The notes: generated by a model from the letters alone, not told the origin. 64,000 nt of DNA from Halalkalibacter oceani (GCF_023715705.1 NZ_JAMBOS010000007.1:124001-188000); one strand, 5' to 3'; shown: positions 9,929-17,752, counted from the first letter of the stretch. Translations and numbers: made by a program.

Positions 9929-9972
9929 AAAAAGACACCTCCGCAGATGAATGACCACCTGCGGAGGTGTCT
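9929..9972 (-). terminator. Terminator of the TetR-HlyD-permease operon
   Basis: A 14-bp perfect stem AGACACCTCCGCAG / CTGCGGAGGTGTCT is followed on the minus strand by TTTTTGG, 34 bp past the permease stop. Confidence 0.8.
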
Positions 9973-10005
9973 CGATGAGAACCCCTGTATCACCTATATC
10001 CCACT

Positions 10006-11220
10006 CTATGAAACATACTTCGTCGAACCTGCTTCCGGCAATTCACCAGCCACACCCTTCTCCCTCCAGAAAAACGCCGTGCCTGAAACGAGAATCGCGA
10101 GAAAGTATGTGACGAGCCCCATTAGGAGCAGCGCGATCGCAGCGGGCAGCACCATTGCAAGACCATTCCCCTTTAAAAAGATTTCGCGCACGCCATCGAG
10201 GAAATGGGTCAGCGGCAGCAGCTTGCTGACAAACGCTAACGGCGCCGGCATCGCTTCAGTCGGCCATGTATAGCCGGAGAGCAGAAAGGACGGTACAGCA
10301 ATCAGCATCGTCACCTGCGTCGCGCCAACCTGGTTACCGGAGAACAGACTGGCCGCATAGCCGATTCCCAGCAGTGCGAAGATGAAGGAAGCGGCCAGCA
10401 GCAGCAACGGAAGAACCGTGCCCCTAAACGGCAGCTCAAACAGAAGAACGCCGATTCCTAATGTAAAAAACGTATTGACGAGACCGATCAGAAAATAAGG
10501 CGCCGACTTGGCGTACGCCGTTTTCCAGGGGGAGGCTTTCCATGCAGCAAAACGCTGCCATGTGCCCTGCTCCTTCTCACGGGTGACGGTCAGTGAGATG
10601 CCTAAGAACAATACTTGCTGGATAACGGTGCCGATTAAACCGTAAATCAGAAAGACACCGTAATTAAATGTCGGGTTATACAGAACCCGGTAGCTGTACG
10701 GAATTGGCTGGAAGGCGGACTGAATCTCCTCCGCGCGCAGGCCCTCCTGCTGCATCCGTTCAACCGTCGCTCCGAGTCCGAACGTACTGACGACTTCATT
10801 CGCCCCTCTTGTGGCGACATTCGAGACGACCATATTGCTGCCGTCGATCAAGGTCAGCACAGAAGGCCGTTCGCCACGCATTAAGCCGACCTCAAAATCA
10901 GCGGGAATGATAATACCGACCTTGGCCTGTCCGCTGGCGAGCATTTGCTCGACCTCCGTTTCCCGGTACACCTGACTCGTGATCGCGAACGATTCTGTCT
11001 GCTGAAAGGCTTGGACCATTTGCCGGCTGAGGCTGCTGTTGTCCTGATCCAAAATGACGGTCGGCAGCTGATCGACGCGGTCATTGGAGTATAAATAGCC
11101 GAACATCAGCGTGTATAGAAGTGGCGTCAGAAACAGAATCGCGATCAGCCGCTTATCTCTCGCAATGCTGCGCCACTCCTCCATAATGACCGCGCCTATG
11201 CTCAATCCTTCCTCTCTCAT
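10006..11220 (-). CDS. ABC-2 type transporter permease
   Basis: The 404-residue membrane protein has the ABC2_membrane_3 layout: a short cytoplasmic N-terminus (EEWRSIARDKRL), one transmembrane helix at ~25-45, a ~150-residue extracytoplasmic domain (LPTVILDQDNSSLSRQMVQAF), then five or six helices from ~185 to 395 with the ExTREKEQGTWQRF loop typical of YhgE/YbhR-like drug or polymer exporters. It overlaps the HlyD gene by 4 bp (ATGA). No ATP-binding subunit is encoded nearby, which is unusual for this operon type. The substrate is unknown. Confidence 0.85.
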   Translation of the reverse strand: MREEGLSIGAVIMEEWRSIARDKRLIAILFLTPLLYTLMFGYLYSNDRVDQLPTVILDQDNSSLSRQMVQAFQQTESFAITSQVYRETEVEQMLASGQAKVGIIIPADFEVGLMRGERPSVLTLIDGSNMVVSNVATRGANEVVSTFGLGATVERMQQEGLRAEEIQSAFQPIPYSYRVLYNPTFNYGVFLIYGLIGTVIQQVLFLGISLTVTREKEQGTWQRFAAWKASPWKTAYAKSAPYFLIGLVNTFFTLGIGVLLFELPFRGTVLPLLLLAASFIFALLGIGYAASLFSGNQVGATQVTMLIAVPSFLLSGYTWPTEAMPAPLAFVSKLLPLTHFLDGVREIFLKGNGLAMVLPAAIALLLMGLVTYFLAILVSGTAFFWREKGVAGELPEAGSTKYVS

Positions 11221-12578
11221 TGGTCTTCTCCCGTCCCGTGCCAGATGACCGTCATCCCTGTCGCCACCTCAGGGGGAAGCTGATCAAGCATCACCTTGAC
11301 ACCAAAGGTGCGTATATCGGTTTCGCCGATGCTTTGTGACGCCTTTTGCGTCGCGTAGCTCGCCGTAGGGCTAAGCTGCACGACTTCTCCCGTAATCACC
11401 GTGTCGAGCGAGACAAGCTCGACATCGACCGTATCGCCGACCGCAACGCCGGCTAAGTCTGTTTCCGGAAAATAAAACGTCGCCCAGCGATTCTCATAGG
11501 ATTCAATCGTATAAACAGGATAGCCGGCACTGACGAGTTCACCGACCTCTGCCTGCTGACTGACGACGACACCGGCAGTCGGCGCGACAAGCTCGGTATA
11601 GCTAAGGTACGTCTCCACCTCCGCCAAATTGGCCTGCGCCTGCTCAAGCGCGGCCTCCGCTGATAACACAGTCGCTTCCGCTTGGGAAACACCGGACTTC
11701 GCCGTTTGTTCCGTCGCCTGCGCCTGGGCTACACCCGCTGAAGCAGCCTCAACATCTCCCTGCTTAATAGTGACCTGCGCCCTGTTCGCCTTTGCCAGGT
11801 TCACGGCCGCTTTCGCCTGCTCAACCTGGGCCTCGGCGGCGGCGATTTCCTCCTGTCGAGAGCCGTTCTGGCTCATTTCCACCTGCTTTTGCGCGACGTC
11901 ATAATCGGACTTTGCTTTTTCATACTTAAGCTGCTGCTCCTCGACTTCAACCTCCGAAGACAATCCCTCGGCAAACAGCGCCTTTGCCCGCTCGACATTT
12001 TTGCTTGCAGCATCAAGCGCTTCCTTCGCGACATCACGACGGCTTTCGGCTTGCGCCTGTTCCTCGGGACGAGGACCGCTTTTCACCGCCGCCAGCTGCG
12101 CTTCAGCCGCCTTCAGCGCAGCCTCGGCCTCCTTGACTTGCTGCTCGACGCTTTCAGCGGTTAACGTTACAGCAGAAGAGGCCTGAGATTGCTTCGCCTT
12201 CGCCGCGTTGATAGCTTCGGACGACTCATTAATTCTCCCCTCAGCCAACCCAACGGCGGCGCGCGCTTCAGCGAGCTTTCCTTCCTGGACTTTGACGGCT
12301 GCTCTCGCCTGCTCGACCTGGCTTTCCAGCTCAGAGCTTTCCAGTCTGGCAATGACCTGACCTTGTTCAACTGCTTCCCCTTCTTCCACGAGCAGTTCAA
12401 CGACACGCCCCGCCATTTTAAAGCCAGCATTCGCCTGCTTCGCCTCAACATAGGCCGTTTGCATCGACTCCGCCCCGCTGACAAACTGGCTGCCCGCCTT
12501 CGTCGCCGAAAGAGCGAAGACACCCCCGGAAATCAACAGGACAAATACCGCAATCATAATGATTCTTCCTTTGTTCAT
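11217..12578 (-). CDS. HlyD-family membrane fusion/adaptor protein
   Basis: The 453-residue protein has one N-terminal membrane anchor (residues 6-24). The first lipoyl half follows (MAGRVVELLVEEGEAVEQGQVIARLES), then a very long Ala/Glu/Gln-rich coiled coil (~70-310), the second lipoyl half (APTAGVVVSQQAEVGELVSAG) and a beta-barrel domain near the C-terminus (TDIRTFGVKVML). Such adaptors link an inner-membrane exporter to an outer component or the wall. It is translationally coupled (ATGA) to the upstream TetR gene and the downstream permease. The TolC-like protein at 19679 is not in this operon. Confidence 0.88.
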   Translation of the reverse strand: MNKGRIIMIAVFVLLISGGVFALSATKAGSQFVSGAESMQTAYVEAKQANAGFKMAGRVVELLVEEGEAVEQGQVIARLESSELESQVEQARAAVKVQEGKLAEARAAVGLAEGRINESSEAINAAKAKQSQASSAVTLTAESVEQQVKEAEAALKAAEAQLAAVKSGPRPEEQAQAESRRDVAKEALDAASKNVERAKALFAEGLSSEVEVEEQQLKYEKAKSDYDVAQKQVEMSQNGSRQEEIAAAEAQVEQAKAAVNLAKANRAQVTIKQGDVEAASAGVAQAQATEQTAKSGVSQAEATVLSAEAALEQAQANLAEVETYLSYTELVAPTAGVVVSQQAEVGELVSAGYPVYTIESYENRWATFYFPETDLAGVAVGDTVDVELVSLDTVITGEVVQLSPTASYATQKASQSIGETDIRTFGVKVMLDQLPPEVATGMTVIWHGTGEDQ

Positions 12579-13165
12579 CGTTTGTCCCCCGCCTGCCTCT
12601 CTGTAAGTAATCCGTTCATAATACTGTTCTCAAGAATAGCGGCTAACCGCTCCGCCGATAAGCTCTGCTGCGGCGCCCATTCCGTCACGACAGCGATATA
12701 AAGCTTGTATATTAGAAATGCCGTCAGCTCCGGCTCGCAAGGCTCGATTTTGTTCGCTTCGATCGCTTTTTGCAATAAGTCGGCCAAATAGTGAATTGCT
12801 TCCGTTTCGATTTTTTTCAGCGCATTGGCAACGAGCGGCGAGCCGGTCCAGTCAATTTCCTTCGCCAATGTCCGCAGCAATTCGTGAACATCGCGATAAT
12901 TGAGAATTTCCGAAATCGCGTTATTAAAATTAATAAACACCGGGACCTCCGGCCGTATGACCTCGTCCGCCTTCTCCTTCACTTCCCGGATAATAACATG
13001 AATAATTTCAAGCAGAATATCCTCTTTCGTCTCAAAATAGTTATAAATCGTTCCCTTTCCGACCTTGGCAAACTTCGCGATTTTATCAACCGAGGTTCCC
13101 TTATAGCCAAAGCTGGAAAACGTTTCTTCCGCGGCCTTCAAAATCGCCTCCCGTTTCGCATCCAT
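12575..13165 (-). CDS. TetR-family repressor of the HlyD-permease operon
   Basis: The 196-residue protein has an N-terminal helix-turn-helix (ILKAAEETFSSFGYKGTSVDKIAKFAKVGKGTIYNYFETKEDIL) and a divergent ligand domain, as in all TetR regulators. The start is placed at ATG 13165 because GGGAGAG lies 8 bp upstream; the frame extends to 13204 without a ribosome binding site. It heads the three-gene operon, and the ATGA overlap with hlyD suggests it autoregulates the operon (inference). Confidence 0.88.
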   Translation of the reverse strand: MDAKREAILKAAEETFSSFGYKGTSVDKIAKFAKVGKGTIYNYFETKEDILLEIIHVIIREVKEKADEVIRPEVPVFINFNNAISEILNYRDVHELLRTLAKEIDWTGSPLVANALKKIETEAIHYLADLLQKAIEANKIEPCEPELTAFLIYKLYIAVVTEWAPQQSLSAERLAAILENSIMNGLLTERQAGDKR

Positions 13166-13276
13166 GCTCGCAGCTCTCCCTTCAAAAATGACCAAAATCC
13201 CCAAACAGTTCTGTAGTCATTTATACTGTAGCAGTCTTCGGCTCGTTTGACAAGCTCCCGCCTTCAAGAGACAACG

Positions 13277-13321
13277 AAAAAAGCGCAACAAAAGGTGGAT
13301 CCTCCACCCTTTGCCGCGCTT
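13277..13321 (-). terminator. Terminator of the CPBP protease gene
   Basis: AAGCGC...GGTGGATCCTCCACC...GCGCTT folds as a nested hairpin. The minus-strand read ends in GCGCTTTTTTCG. Confidence 0.7.
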
Positions 13322-13379
13322 AAAGCAGGGCTAACCAGTAGCTATTTCTTCGAGATTTTTCAAAACATCTCCAGCAGGT

Positions 13380-14252
13380 TTATGCTCTCCTTTTTCTTCT
13401 TTCAACCAGCAATAAGACCGATAGCACGACAATACTCAAAATGACGATAAAGAGAAAGGATAAGTAAAGAGTCAAGAAGCCTGTAAATGTTTCATCAAAT
13501 TCCAACAAAGTGAGACCCTGGTCATACAGCCCCCCGCTGGAAATATACCTTGCCACTTCAAGATACACAACGTGGAAAGAAATACTCGTCCACAATGTCC
13601 CGGTATACTTTCGATACAGCTGTAGCGCAATACCAAAAGTAAATAATAAAATAACATAATCGATCGTCAAGACGAATGGTTCCTGAAAAAATAGTGACTC
13701 CATCCCTATCACGAAAATTGGAATACAAATAAAGATCAATGGTTGCAAAAGCAGCGAGATGATAAAACGAAATTTCTTATTCAGTTCTTCAAAAATCAGC
13801 CCACGGATAAAGACCTCTTCTGGAAATGCCTCGTACAAAAAGGCTGTCAACGTATTGATGAGAATCGCAATGATAACACTTGTGGTTAGGTTCAAGCTAA
13901 TATTCTCAATTCCACCAACTAAATAAGCAGTTGCAATGCCTGAAAGTAGCAGAAGAAAAGGCAGGACAAGCCCGACGATTCGTTTGAATGGTGAATGTCC
14001 CCCTCTCAAGCCAATATCCTGAAGCAGGGCTGGATTTTTCCGCTTAAGTCGATAAAGAACAACAAGCGTTAACCCGGTAAAAATCACTCCCTGCAAAAGC
14101 ATCCCTGCTCTTCGATTCCACCCATGATGTTCAATCAAGTACTGTCCAAGATTACCTGATAGAAAAAGGAATATTGAGACGAGACTAAAATACAACAGCA
14201 GCCTAGCAAAACTGAATTTTGACGAATCCAATAGTATCTTCCTTTCACCCAC
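13380..14252 (-). CDS. CPBP (Abi) family intramembrane metalloprotease-like protein
   Basis: The ~285-residue polytopic membrane protein has about eight helices. It carries motif 1 of the CPBP/Rce1 family (PEEVFIRGLIFEEL, residues ~143-156, with the EExxxR glutamates and arginine) and a histidine motif near SISFHVVY (~225). Family members process prenylated or bacteriocin peptides or give self-immunity; which applies here is unknown. The frame begins at GTG 14252, but GGAAG lies six bases before a TTG at 14231, which may be the real start. A 31-bp perfect palindrome lies ~30 bp upstream. Confidence 0.8.
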   Translation of the reverse strand: MGERKILLDSSKFSFARLLLYFSLVSIFLFLSGNLGQYLIEHHGWNRRAGMLLQGVIFTGLTLVVLYRLKRKNPALLQDIGLRGGHSPFKRIVGLVLPFLLLLSGIATAYLVGGIENISLNLTTSVIIAILINTLTAFLYEAFPEEVFIRGLIFEELNKKFRFIISLLLQPLIFICIPIFVIGMESLFFQEPFVLTIDYVILLFTFGIALQLYRKYTGTLWTSISFHVVYLEVARYISSGGLYDQGLTLLEFDETFTGFLTLYLSFLFIVILSIVVLSVLLLVERRKRRA

Positions 14253-14280
14253 CTTGTCATTTACAAGTGTGTTCTTTGTT

Positions 14281-14311
14281 TATATTGTATATATATTATA
14301 TATACAATATA
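14281..14311. promoter_or_regulatory. 31-bp perfect AT palindrome upstream of CPBP gene, operator candidate
   Basis: Two 15-bp arms (TATATTGTATATATA and its exact complement) flank a single central T. The core TGTATATA-N-TATATACA resembles operators of dimeric winged-helix regulators such as GntR/YtrA types. It lies directly upstream of the CPBP gene and overlaps where its promoter should be. Confidence 0.45.
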
Positions 14312-14404
14312 TATAGCTGTTTGTCAAAGGATCGCGCAAAAAATTCCAGCTTTTCTATCTGCCATCGCTGAAGAGCGGCAAACATGGATGTCACTTCCGT
14401 TCAC

Positions 14405-14456
14405 TAAAAAAAGAGGCAGGGCAAAAGGTTGTTGTTTTAACCTTTTGCCCTGCCTC
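14405..14456. terminator. Strong hairpin terminator after Rpn-like remnant
   Basis: An 18-bp perfect stem (GAGGCAGGGCAAAAGGTT and complement) is followed on the minus strand by TTTTTTTAG. Confidence 0.75.
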
Positions 14457-14532
14457 AAGGACATGAGCGCAACCGCCACGATTGTTTTGTTTAAAGCTAT
14501 GACCAACATGATTTTAAATGAATGGCTAACGT

Positions 14533-14988
14533 TTACTCGGCCGACTGAGACCATCTCTCCTGCTTTTCTAATGCCTCTTGAATAAGGGTAGTCATTTCCT
14601 TGCGAGTCTCTGCCCGGTAAAGACGTTGGAGCAAATGATGTAACAACTCTAAATCCATAAGTTGTTCAACCTCTTTTTTCATACTTTTTGCTTCTAGACC
14701 AAAGCGTGAATCCAAATAATACTTTATTGCATTTTGGCTCTCTGAGATACGGCCACGTTCCTCCGCCATGCGCAACACCCTTGCCATACTCGCCACCTCC
14801 ATTCGTTTTTCAACGTATTCCTCGTCAATGAACTTGTCGCTAATCGCAATAATCGTTGACATGAGCTTTACTTGCTGATTTTGATTCTTTATTCTCTTAG
14901 CTAATTCCACGGTTTCAATCGCCCGTTCCAAGCGGTCTACAATGCTTTTCATCAATGGGAGAAAAATAAGGTTCAGCTCATCGACATA
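14533..14988 (-). pseudogene. 5'-truncated Rpn/DUF4351-like protein, C-terminal part only
   Basis: About 150 residues are open from a TGA at 14989 to the stop. No ribosome binding site precedes the first ATG (14952), and the residues before it (DELNLIFLPLMKS) are still family-like, so the 5' part has been lost. The middle is helical with repeated Glu/Arg (AISDKFIDEEYVEKRMEVASMARVLRMAEERG). The last ~40 residues follow the hydrophobic pattern of the DUF4351 tail found on Rpn-type nucleases (KKEVEQLMDLELLHHLLQRLYRAETRKEMTTLI). No catalytic core remains. Confidence 0.55.
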
Positions 14989-15065
14989 TCATTATTTCAC
15001 CAAAAGGTAAGCTAAGTAACGGTGCAAAATTGGTCTGATCCATTGTTAACAGAAACCTCGGTCGC

Positions 15066-15094
15066 TTTACAAATTAACCAAGGTTACATATAAT
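15066..15094 (+). promoter_or_regulatory. Promoter of the antitoxin RNA
   Basis: TTTACA (15066-15071), a 17-bp spacer and TATAAT (15089-15094) give a near-consensus sigma A promoter. No protein-coding frame follows on this strand. Transcription would start near 15101. Confidence 0.6.
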
Positions 15095-15141
15095 ACAAGT
15101 AAGGTGAATAGTATTCACAAACTTGTTTCATACTTTAACAA

Positions 15142-15174
15142 GAAAAGCCGAGTGTTGGTCGCACCCGACTTTTC
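15142..15174 (-). terminator. Terminator of toxin mRNA
   Basis: On the minus strand GAAAAGTCGGGTG pairs with CACTCGGCTTTTC (two G-U pairs), followed by TTGTT. It ends the toxin transcript inside the antitoxin gene. Confidence 0.5.
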
Positions 15175-15225
15175 TGTTTAGCAAATTGCAGGCCGTCTAA
15201 GCGGTCGGCAGTTGTTTTGAGTAAA

Positions 15226-15270
15226 GTAACTCCACATCGCCGGTCAAGCAGAGTGTGGGGTTACTTTTTT
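15226..15270 (+). terminator. Terminator of the antitoxin RNA
   Basis: GTAACTCCACA pairs with TGTGGGGTTAC with one wobble, followed by six T. The T-run lies over the toxin stop codon region. Confidence 0.7.
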
Positions 15271-15359
15271 ATTTGTATGATCATGATTACTACTATGATC
15301 AGTGTTAGCAGCAGTAGTCCGAAAGAAATTGTCATCATTGCTGCATCAAATGTAACCAT
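15261..15359 (-). CDS. Holin-like type I toxin, 32 aa
   Basis: The tiny protein begins MVTFDAAMMTISFGLLLLTL and ends with an Ile/Val-rich helix and IQIKK. That is an N-terminal amphipathic start, one transmembrane helix and a short basic tail, the pattern of Bacillus putative holin-like toxins (TxpA/BsrE/Hol-Tox). A perfect AGGAGGTGA sits 8 bp before the ATG, and an extended -10 (TGATATAAT) is at 15429-15437. Expression would depolarise or damage the membrane unless silenced by the opposite-strand RNA. It is too short for routine gene calling. The assignment rests on size, signals and the antisense partner. Confidence 0.65.
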   Translation of the reverse strand: MVTFDAAMMTISFGLLLLTLIIVVIMIIQIKK

Positions 15360-15428
15360 GTCTGTCTCACCTCCTCCCATAACGGAGGCTCGACCGCCCA
15401 CACTTCTACTATGCAATTTACTATCTCT

Positions 15429-15437
15429 ATTATATCA
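15429..15437 (-). promoter_or_regulatory. Extended -10 promoter of the toxin gene
   Basis: On the minus strand the sequence reads TGATATAAT, an extended -10 (TGnTATAAT). It lies ~70 bp before the toxin ATG. No clear -35 is visible. Confidence 0.5.
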
Positions 15438-15548
15438 TTCCTTTCACTGTTATTTACCTATTTTCCTTATAAGTAAACAGAAAACCAGTTATGACTTGGC
15501 GAGATTAGCACAAGCCCCTCCTCTATCATAGCAAATCGTATGAAACAA

Positions 15549-15585
15549 AACAGGAGGTTCCTCTCCCCACCAACCCCTGTCCAAC
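15549..15585 (-). terminator. Possible terminator after M23 gene
   Basis: The minus strand reads an imperfect CAGGGGTT...AACCTCCTG stem followed by TTTTGTTT, just past the gene stop. The stem is irregular. Confidence 0.3.
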
Positions 15586-15591
15586 GAACAC

Positions 15592-16575
15592 CTATTCAAA
15601 CCCTGTTGCCTCTTCACCACGCACCGGTTCGACTCCGTCCTCAAACGTAATCCGGATAGAGGCCGCCTCTTCCCACTCGGCACTGTCGGCGACGTGGAAG
15701 TGAATATGAGGCTCACTTGAGTTGCCGGAATTGCCGCATAATCCGAGCAGCTGACCAGCCTCGACCTGATCGCCCTCGCTCACCTGAAGACTTCCCTGCT
15801 GAAAATGGGCAAGAACACTGTACTCACCATTGTGATGGTCTATGATCACATGATTGCCGAGCGGCTCCTGCTCGTTTGTCTCGATGCCCGGCGTGTTGTC
15901 GGCAATGCCATCTTCAACAGAGACGACCGTCCCCGCAGCCGGGGCGACGACTTCCTTGCCGAAGGCGTGATAGCTTTCATTATTTGTTGCTTCGCCTTCG
16001 AAAGTCGAGCCATTTTCAACGACAACAAGATCGTAGGCATAGCGCTGGCTTTCCACCGGGTAATGGTAGTTCACCAGTTGATTCGTTCCACCCCAAAACG
16101 TCAGCCAGCTGCCGGTAATCGGCATCCGGTATGTGCCTTCCGTATACTGTTCATCCGTCTCCGGGTGCGAGCTGAGCGGCATTACCTGAAGACCTTCAAT
16201 CGTCCAATCTTCAGCGAAATAAGCGCGGATTCCTTTATCGCCATTATCACTGATCCATTGGTACTCCTCATATCCCATCACAGGAATTTCCGATACGAGC
16301 TGAAATTCCTCGACTCCTTCAATAAATGTCTCGCCTAACTGAACAAACTCCTGCAACGGCACCTGCGCCTGAAATTCAGCGCTCGTCTGACTGTGCAGCC
16401 GCTCAAACTCCCCAGCCAAATAGCGCTCCGCGAATTGCTCCGGCGCGACCGCCTCCGCCTGATCTTCGACTGGTTCCTCTTCTATAGGTTGTGGGCTGCC
16501 CTCTTCCTCACCGCCGCATGCCACGAGAAGCCCCGCCAGCATGAGCGAAGTCGTCACTGTCAAATACCGATTCAT
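15592..16575 (-). CDS. M23-family peptidase lipoprotein
   Basis: The 327-residue protein has a lipoprotein signal with lipobox LLVAC (Cys ~20) and an acidic linker. A ~130-residue N-terminal domain (DUF3887-like, AEQFAERYLAGEFERL) follows, then a C-terminal LytM/M23 domain: NHVIIDHHNGEYSVLAHFQQGS, a GDQVEAGQLLGLCGNSGNSSEPHIHFHV core with the HxH zinc ligands, and an upstream HAFGKEVVAPAAGTV. It is likely a cell-wall endopeptidase or amidase activator anchored to the outer membrane face. AAAGGAG lies 8 bp upstream of ATG 16575, so the three residues before it are excluded. Confidence 0.85.
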   Translation of the reverse strand: MNRYLTVTTSLMLAGLLVACGGEEEGSPQPIEEEPVEDQAEAVAPEQFAERYLAGEFERLHSQTSAEFQAQVPLQEFVQLGETFIEGVEEFQLVSEIPVMGYEEYQWISDNGDKGIRAYFAEDWTIEGLQVMPLSSHPETDEQYTEGTYRMPITGSWLTFWGGTNQLVNYHYPVESQRYAYDLVVVENGSTFEGEATNNESYHAFGKEVVAPAAGTVVSVEDGIADNTPGIETNEQEPLGNHVIIDHHNGEYSVLAHFQQGSLQVSEGDQVEAGQLLGLCGNSGNSSEPHIHFHVADSAEWEEAASIRITFEDGVEPVRGEEATGFE

Positions 16576-16675
16576 TGTAAGCACTCCTTTCGAATATCCT
16601 CTATACGAACTCTACGATCACAAACGCCATTACGTTTCATCTTAGTTATTGTTGCCGGAGAAGGGTGTTTTTTAA

Positions 16676-16717
16676 CATAAAAAACACCTAAAGAGTGGCC
16701 TCTCCACTCATTAGGTG
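16676..16717 (-). terminator. Terminator after Rpn tail remnant
   Basis: CACCTAAAGAGTGG / CCACTCATTAGGTG with one mismatch is followed on the minus strand by TTTTTTAT. Confidence 0.65.
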
Positions 16718-16766
16718 CACGTTTCGGTTATGACTCTTGATGCTGACAGACATTCCGGCCAATGAA

Positions 16767-17144
16767 TTACGTTAGTTTGTTTTTCAATGCTTCCACTTCT
16801 TCAAACGGAAGTTCCGTCATTTCTGCAATCAACTCAAGCGCCATCCCTTTATTAATCATCTTTTTCGCAATCTCAAGTTTGCCTTCACGTTTGCCGTCTC
16901 CGCGAATGGAAGCAATATCTTTTAAGGCTTTTTCCCTCGCTTCGTACTGCATTCTTGTTTCTGGATCTAGGCTTGCCTGCTTCAATATATCTACTGCCAT
17001 TTCAAGCATCGGGTCTTGTTTTGCCATTTCTGCCCACCTCATATCATCTTCATTTGTTAAAAAGTGTAACCACTTTGCCATTCGATCATTCTTTGGGATC
17101 AATCGTTCTTGCTGCTGTCGAACAAATTTAGGCATTTCGATCAA
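16767..17144 (-). pseudogene. C-terminal remnant of an Rpn-type nuclease/transposase
   Basis: 125 codons correspond to the C-terminal half of Rpn proteins: a KWLHFLTNEDD and WAEMAKQDPMLEMAVDIL middle, a YEAREKALKDIAS block, a GKREGKLEIAKKMINKG repeat and a final LTxLPFEEVEALK helix. The nuclease core is absent. Upstream the sequence switches abruptly to a tnpB fragment at about 17130-17140, so this is a rearrangement junction. No ribosome binding site precedes the TTG/ATG starts. Confidence 0.7.
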
Positions 17145-17448
17145 AAGAATCAGCTAGATTTTCAACAGACTTTTGCAAAGCAATACTGTCTACCTCTTTT
17201 AAGAAAGTATACTGTTTCTTTAATTCTTTAACGGCTTTAACAGTTTTGTATTTGTTTAAGCACTCACCTTTCCATTTATTTACTTGAAGCTGACCGTTTT
17301 GAACCATTTCTTCAACGATGTGCCAGTAAGTGTCTTTGTTTTTCTGTTTGCCTAAAAAGAAGTTAAAGACGAACCTTGCAGAGCCGATAGTCTTATTGAT
17401 TAATTCAATTTGTTTCTTATTAGGATAGATACGGAATTTGTACGATTT
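17128..17448 (-). pseudogene. N-terminal fragment of an older tnpB, truncated at both ends
   Basis: A 106-residue frame on the minus strand reads [20 protein letters not shown], then SARFVFNFFLG and [27 protein letters not shown]. It aligns residue by residue with the first ~100 residues of the intact TnpB at 17753 but diverges clearly (about half identical), so it is a different, older copy. It ends where the Rpn remnant begins, and its 5' end is cut by the left end of the intact element. No catalytic residues remain. Confidence 0.75.
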
Positions 17449-17467
17449 ATAAGACGTGGGCGTAAAA

Positions 17468-17490
17468 CCCCTATGCCTTTAGGCTAGGGG
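17468..17490. repeat. Left-end hairpin of the IS605-type element
   Basis: CCCCTA-T-GCC TTTA GGC-TAGGGG is a stem with a single bulged base, the imperfect hairpin recognised by HUH transposases in this family. Confidence 0.6.
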
Positions 17491-17533
17491 ATGTAAGCCC
17501 TAACTACCTTGTGATTTTCAGAAATGTACTCCA

Positions 17534-17668
17534 TTACTTATCCAAACCTTTACGGATAAGTTCGTAAACCGCACCTGCAAAACTTGAAATGTAATTTTCT
17601 TTTTGATACTTTTCTATTTCTGCTACTAAATCAGCAGGAAACTTAATTAATTTTGAAATGCGTTCCAT
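17534..17668 (-). CDS. Small ribbon-helix-helix (CopG-like) protein of the IS element, 44 aa
   Basis: The frame reads MERISKLIKFPADLVAEIEK and ends GAVYELIRKGLDK. A beta-strand followed by two helices is the ribbon-helix-helix fold of MetJ/Arc regulators. Similar tiny proteins accompany tnpB in IS605/IS1341 elements of Bacillaceae (family memory). It is transcribed away from tnpB across an 85-bp gap holding a 21-bp inverted repeat, so it likely represses itself and tnpB (inference). It is too short for usual gene-calling cut-offs but has clean coding character. Confidence 0.7.
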   Translation of the reverse strand: MERISKLIKFPADLVAEIEKYQKENYISSFAGAVYELIRKGLDK

Positions 17669-17682
17669 TTTTCACTACCCCC

Positions 17683-17732
17683 AGTATACACTTGATATAT
17701 ACCATACACTCGGTATATATAAGTGTATACTT
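17683..17732. promoter_or_regulatory. Inverted-repeat operator between RHH gene and tnpB
   Basis: Arms AGTATACACTTGATATATACC (one base longer than recommended to quote: 17683-17703) and its near-exact complement at 17712-17732 differ by one inserted base around an 8-bp centre. It covers the divergent promoters of the RHH gene and tnpB. Confidence 0.55.
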
Positions 17733-17752
17733 AAAAGGAGGTGAAATCAATT

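Larger units (their letters stand above)
15101..15270 (+). ncRNA. Putative antisense antitoxin RNA of a type I toxin-antitoxin pair
   Basis: A ~170-nt RNA is predicted between the promoter at 15066-15094 and a strong terminator at 15226-15270. It runs antisense to the 3' part of the holin-like toxin mRNA, overlapping the toxin stop codon by a few bases and its trailer by ~130 nt. This is the arrangement of TxpA/RatA and BsrG/SR4 in B. subtilis, where the antisense RNA triggers decay of the toxin mRNA. The RNA itself is predicted from signals, not from homology. Confidence 0.55.

Noticed and set aside
14324-14554. Short minus-strand frame over the 14405-14456 hairpin
   Set aside because: It spans a strong terminator and shows no coding character.
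15217-15531. Plus-strand frame of 104 codons
   Set aside because: It reads across the antisense RNA terminator and is antisense to the toxin peptide.
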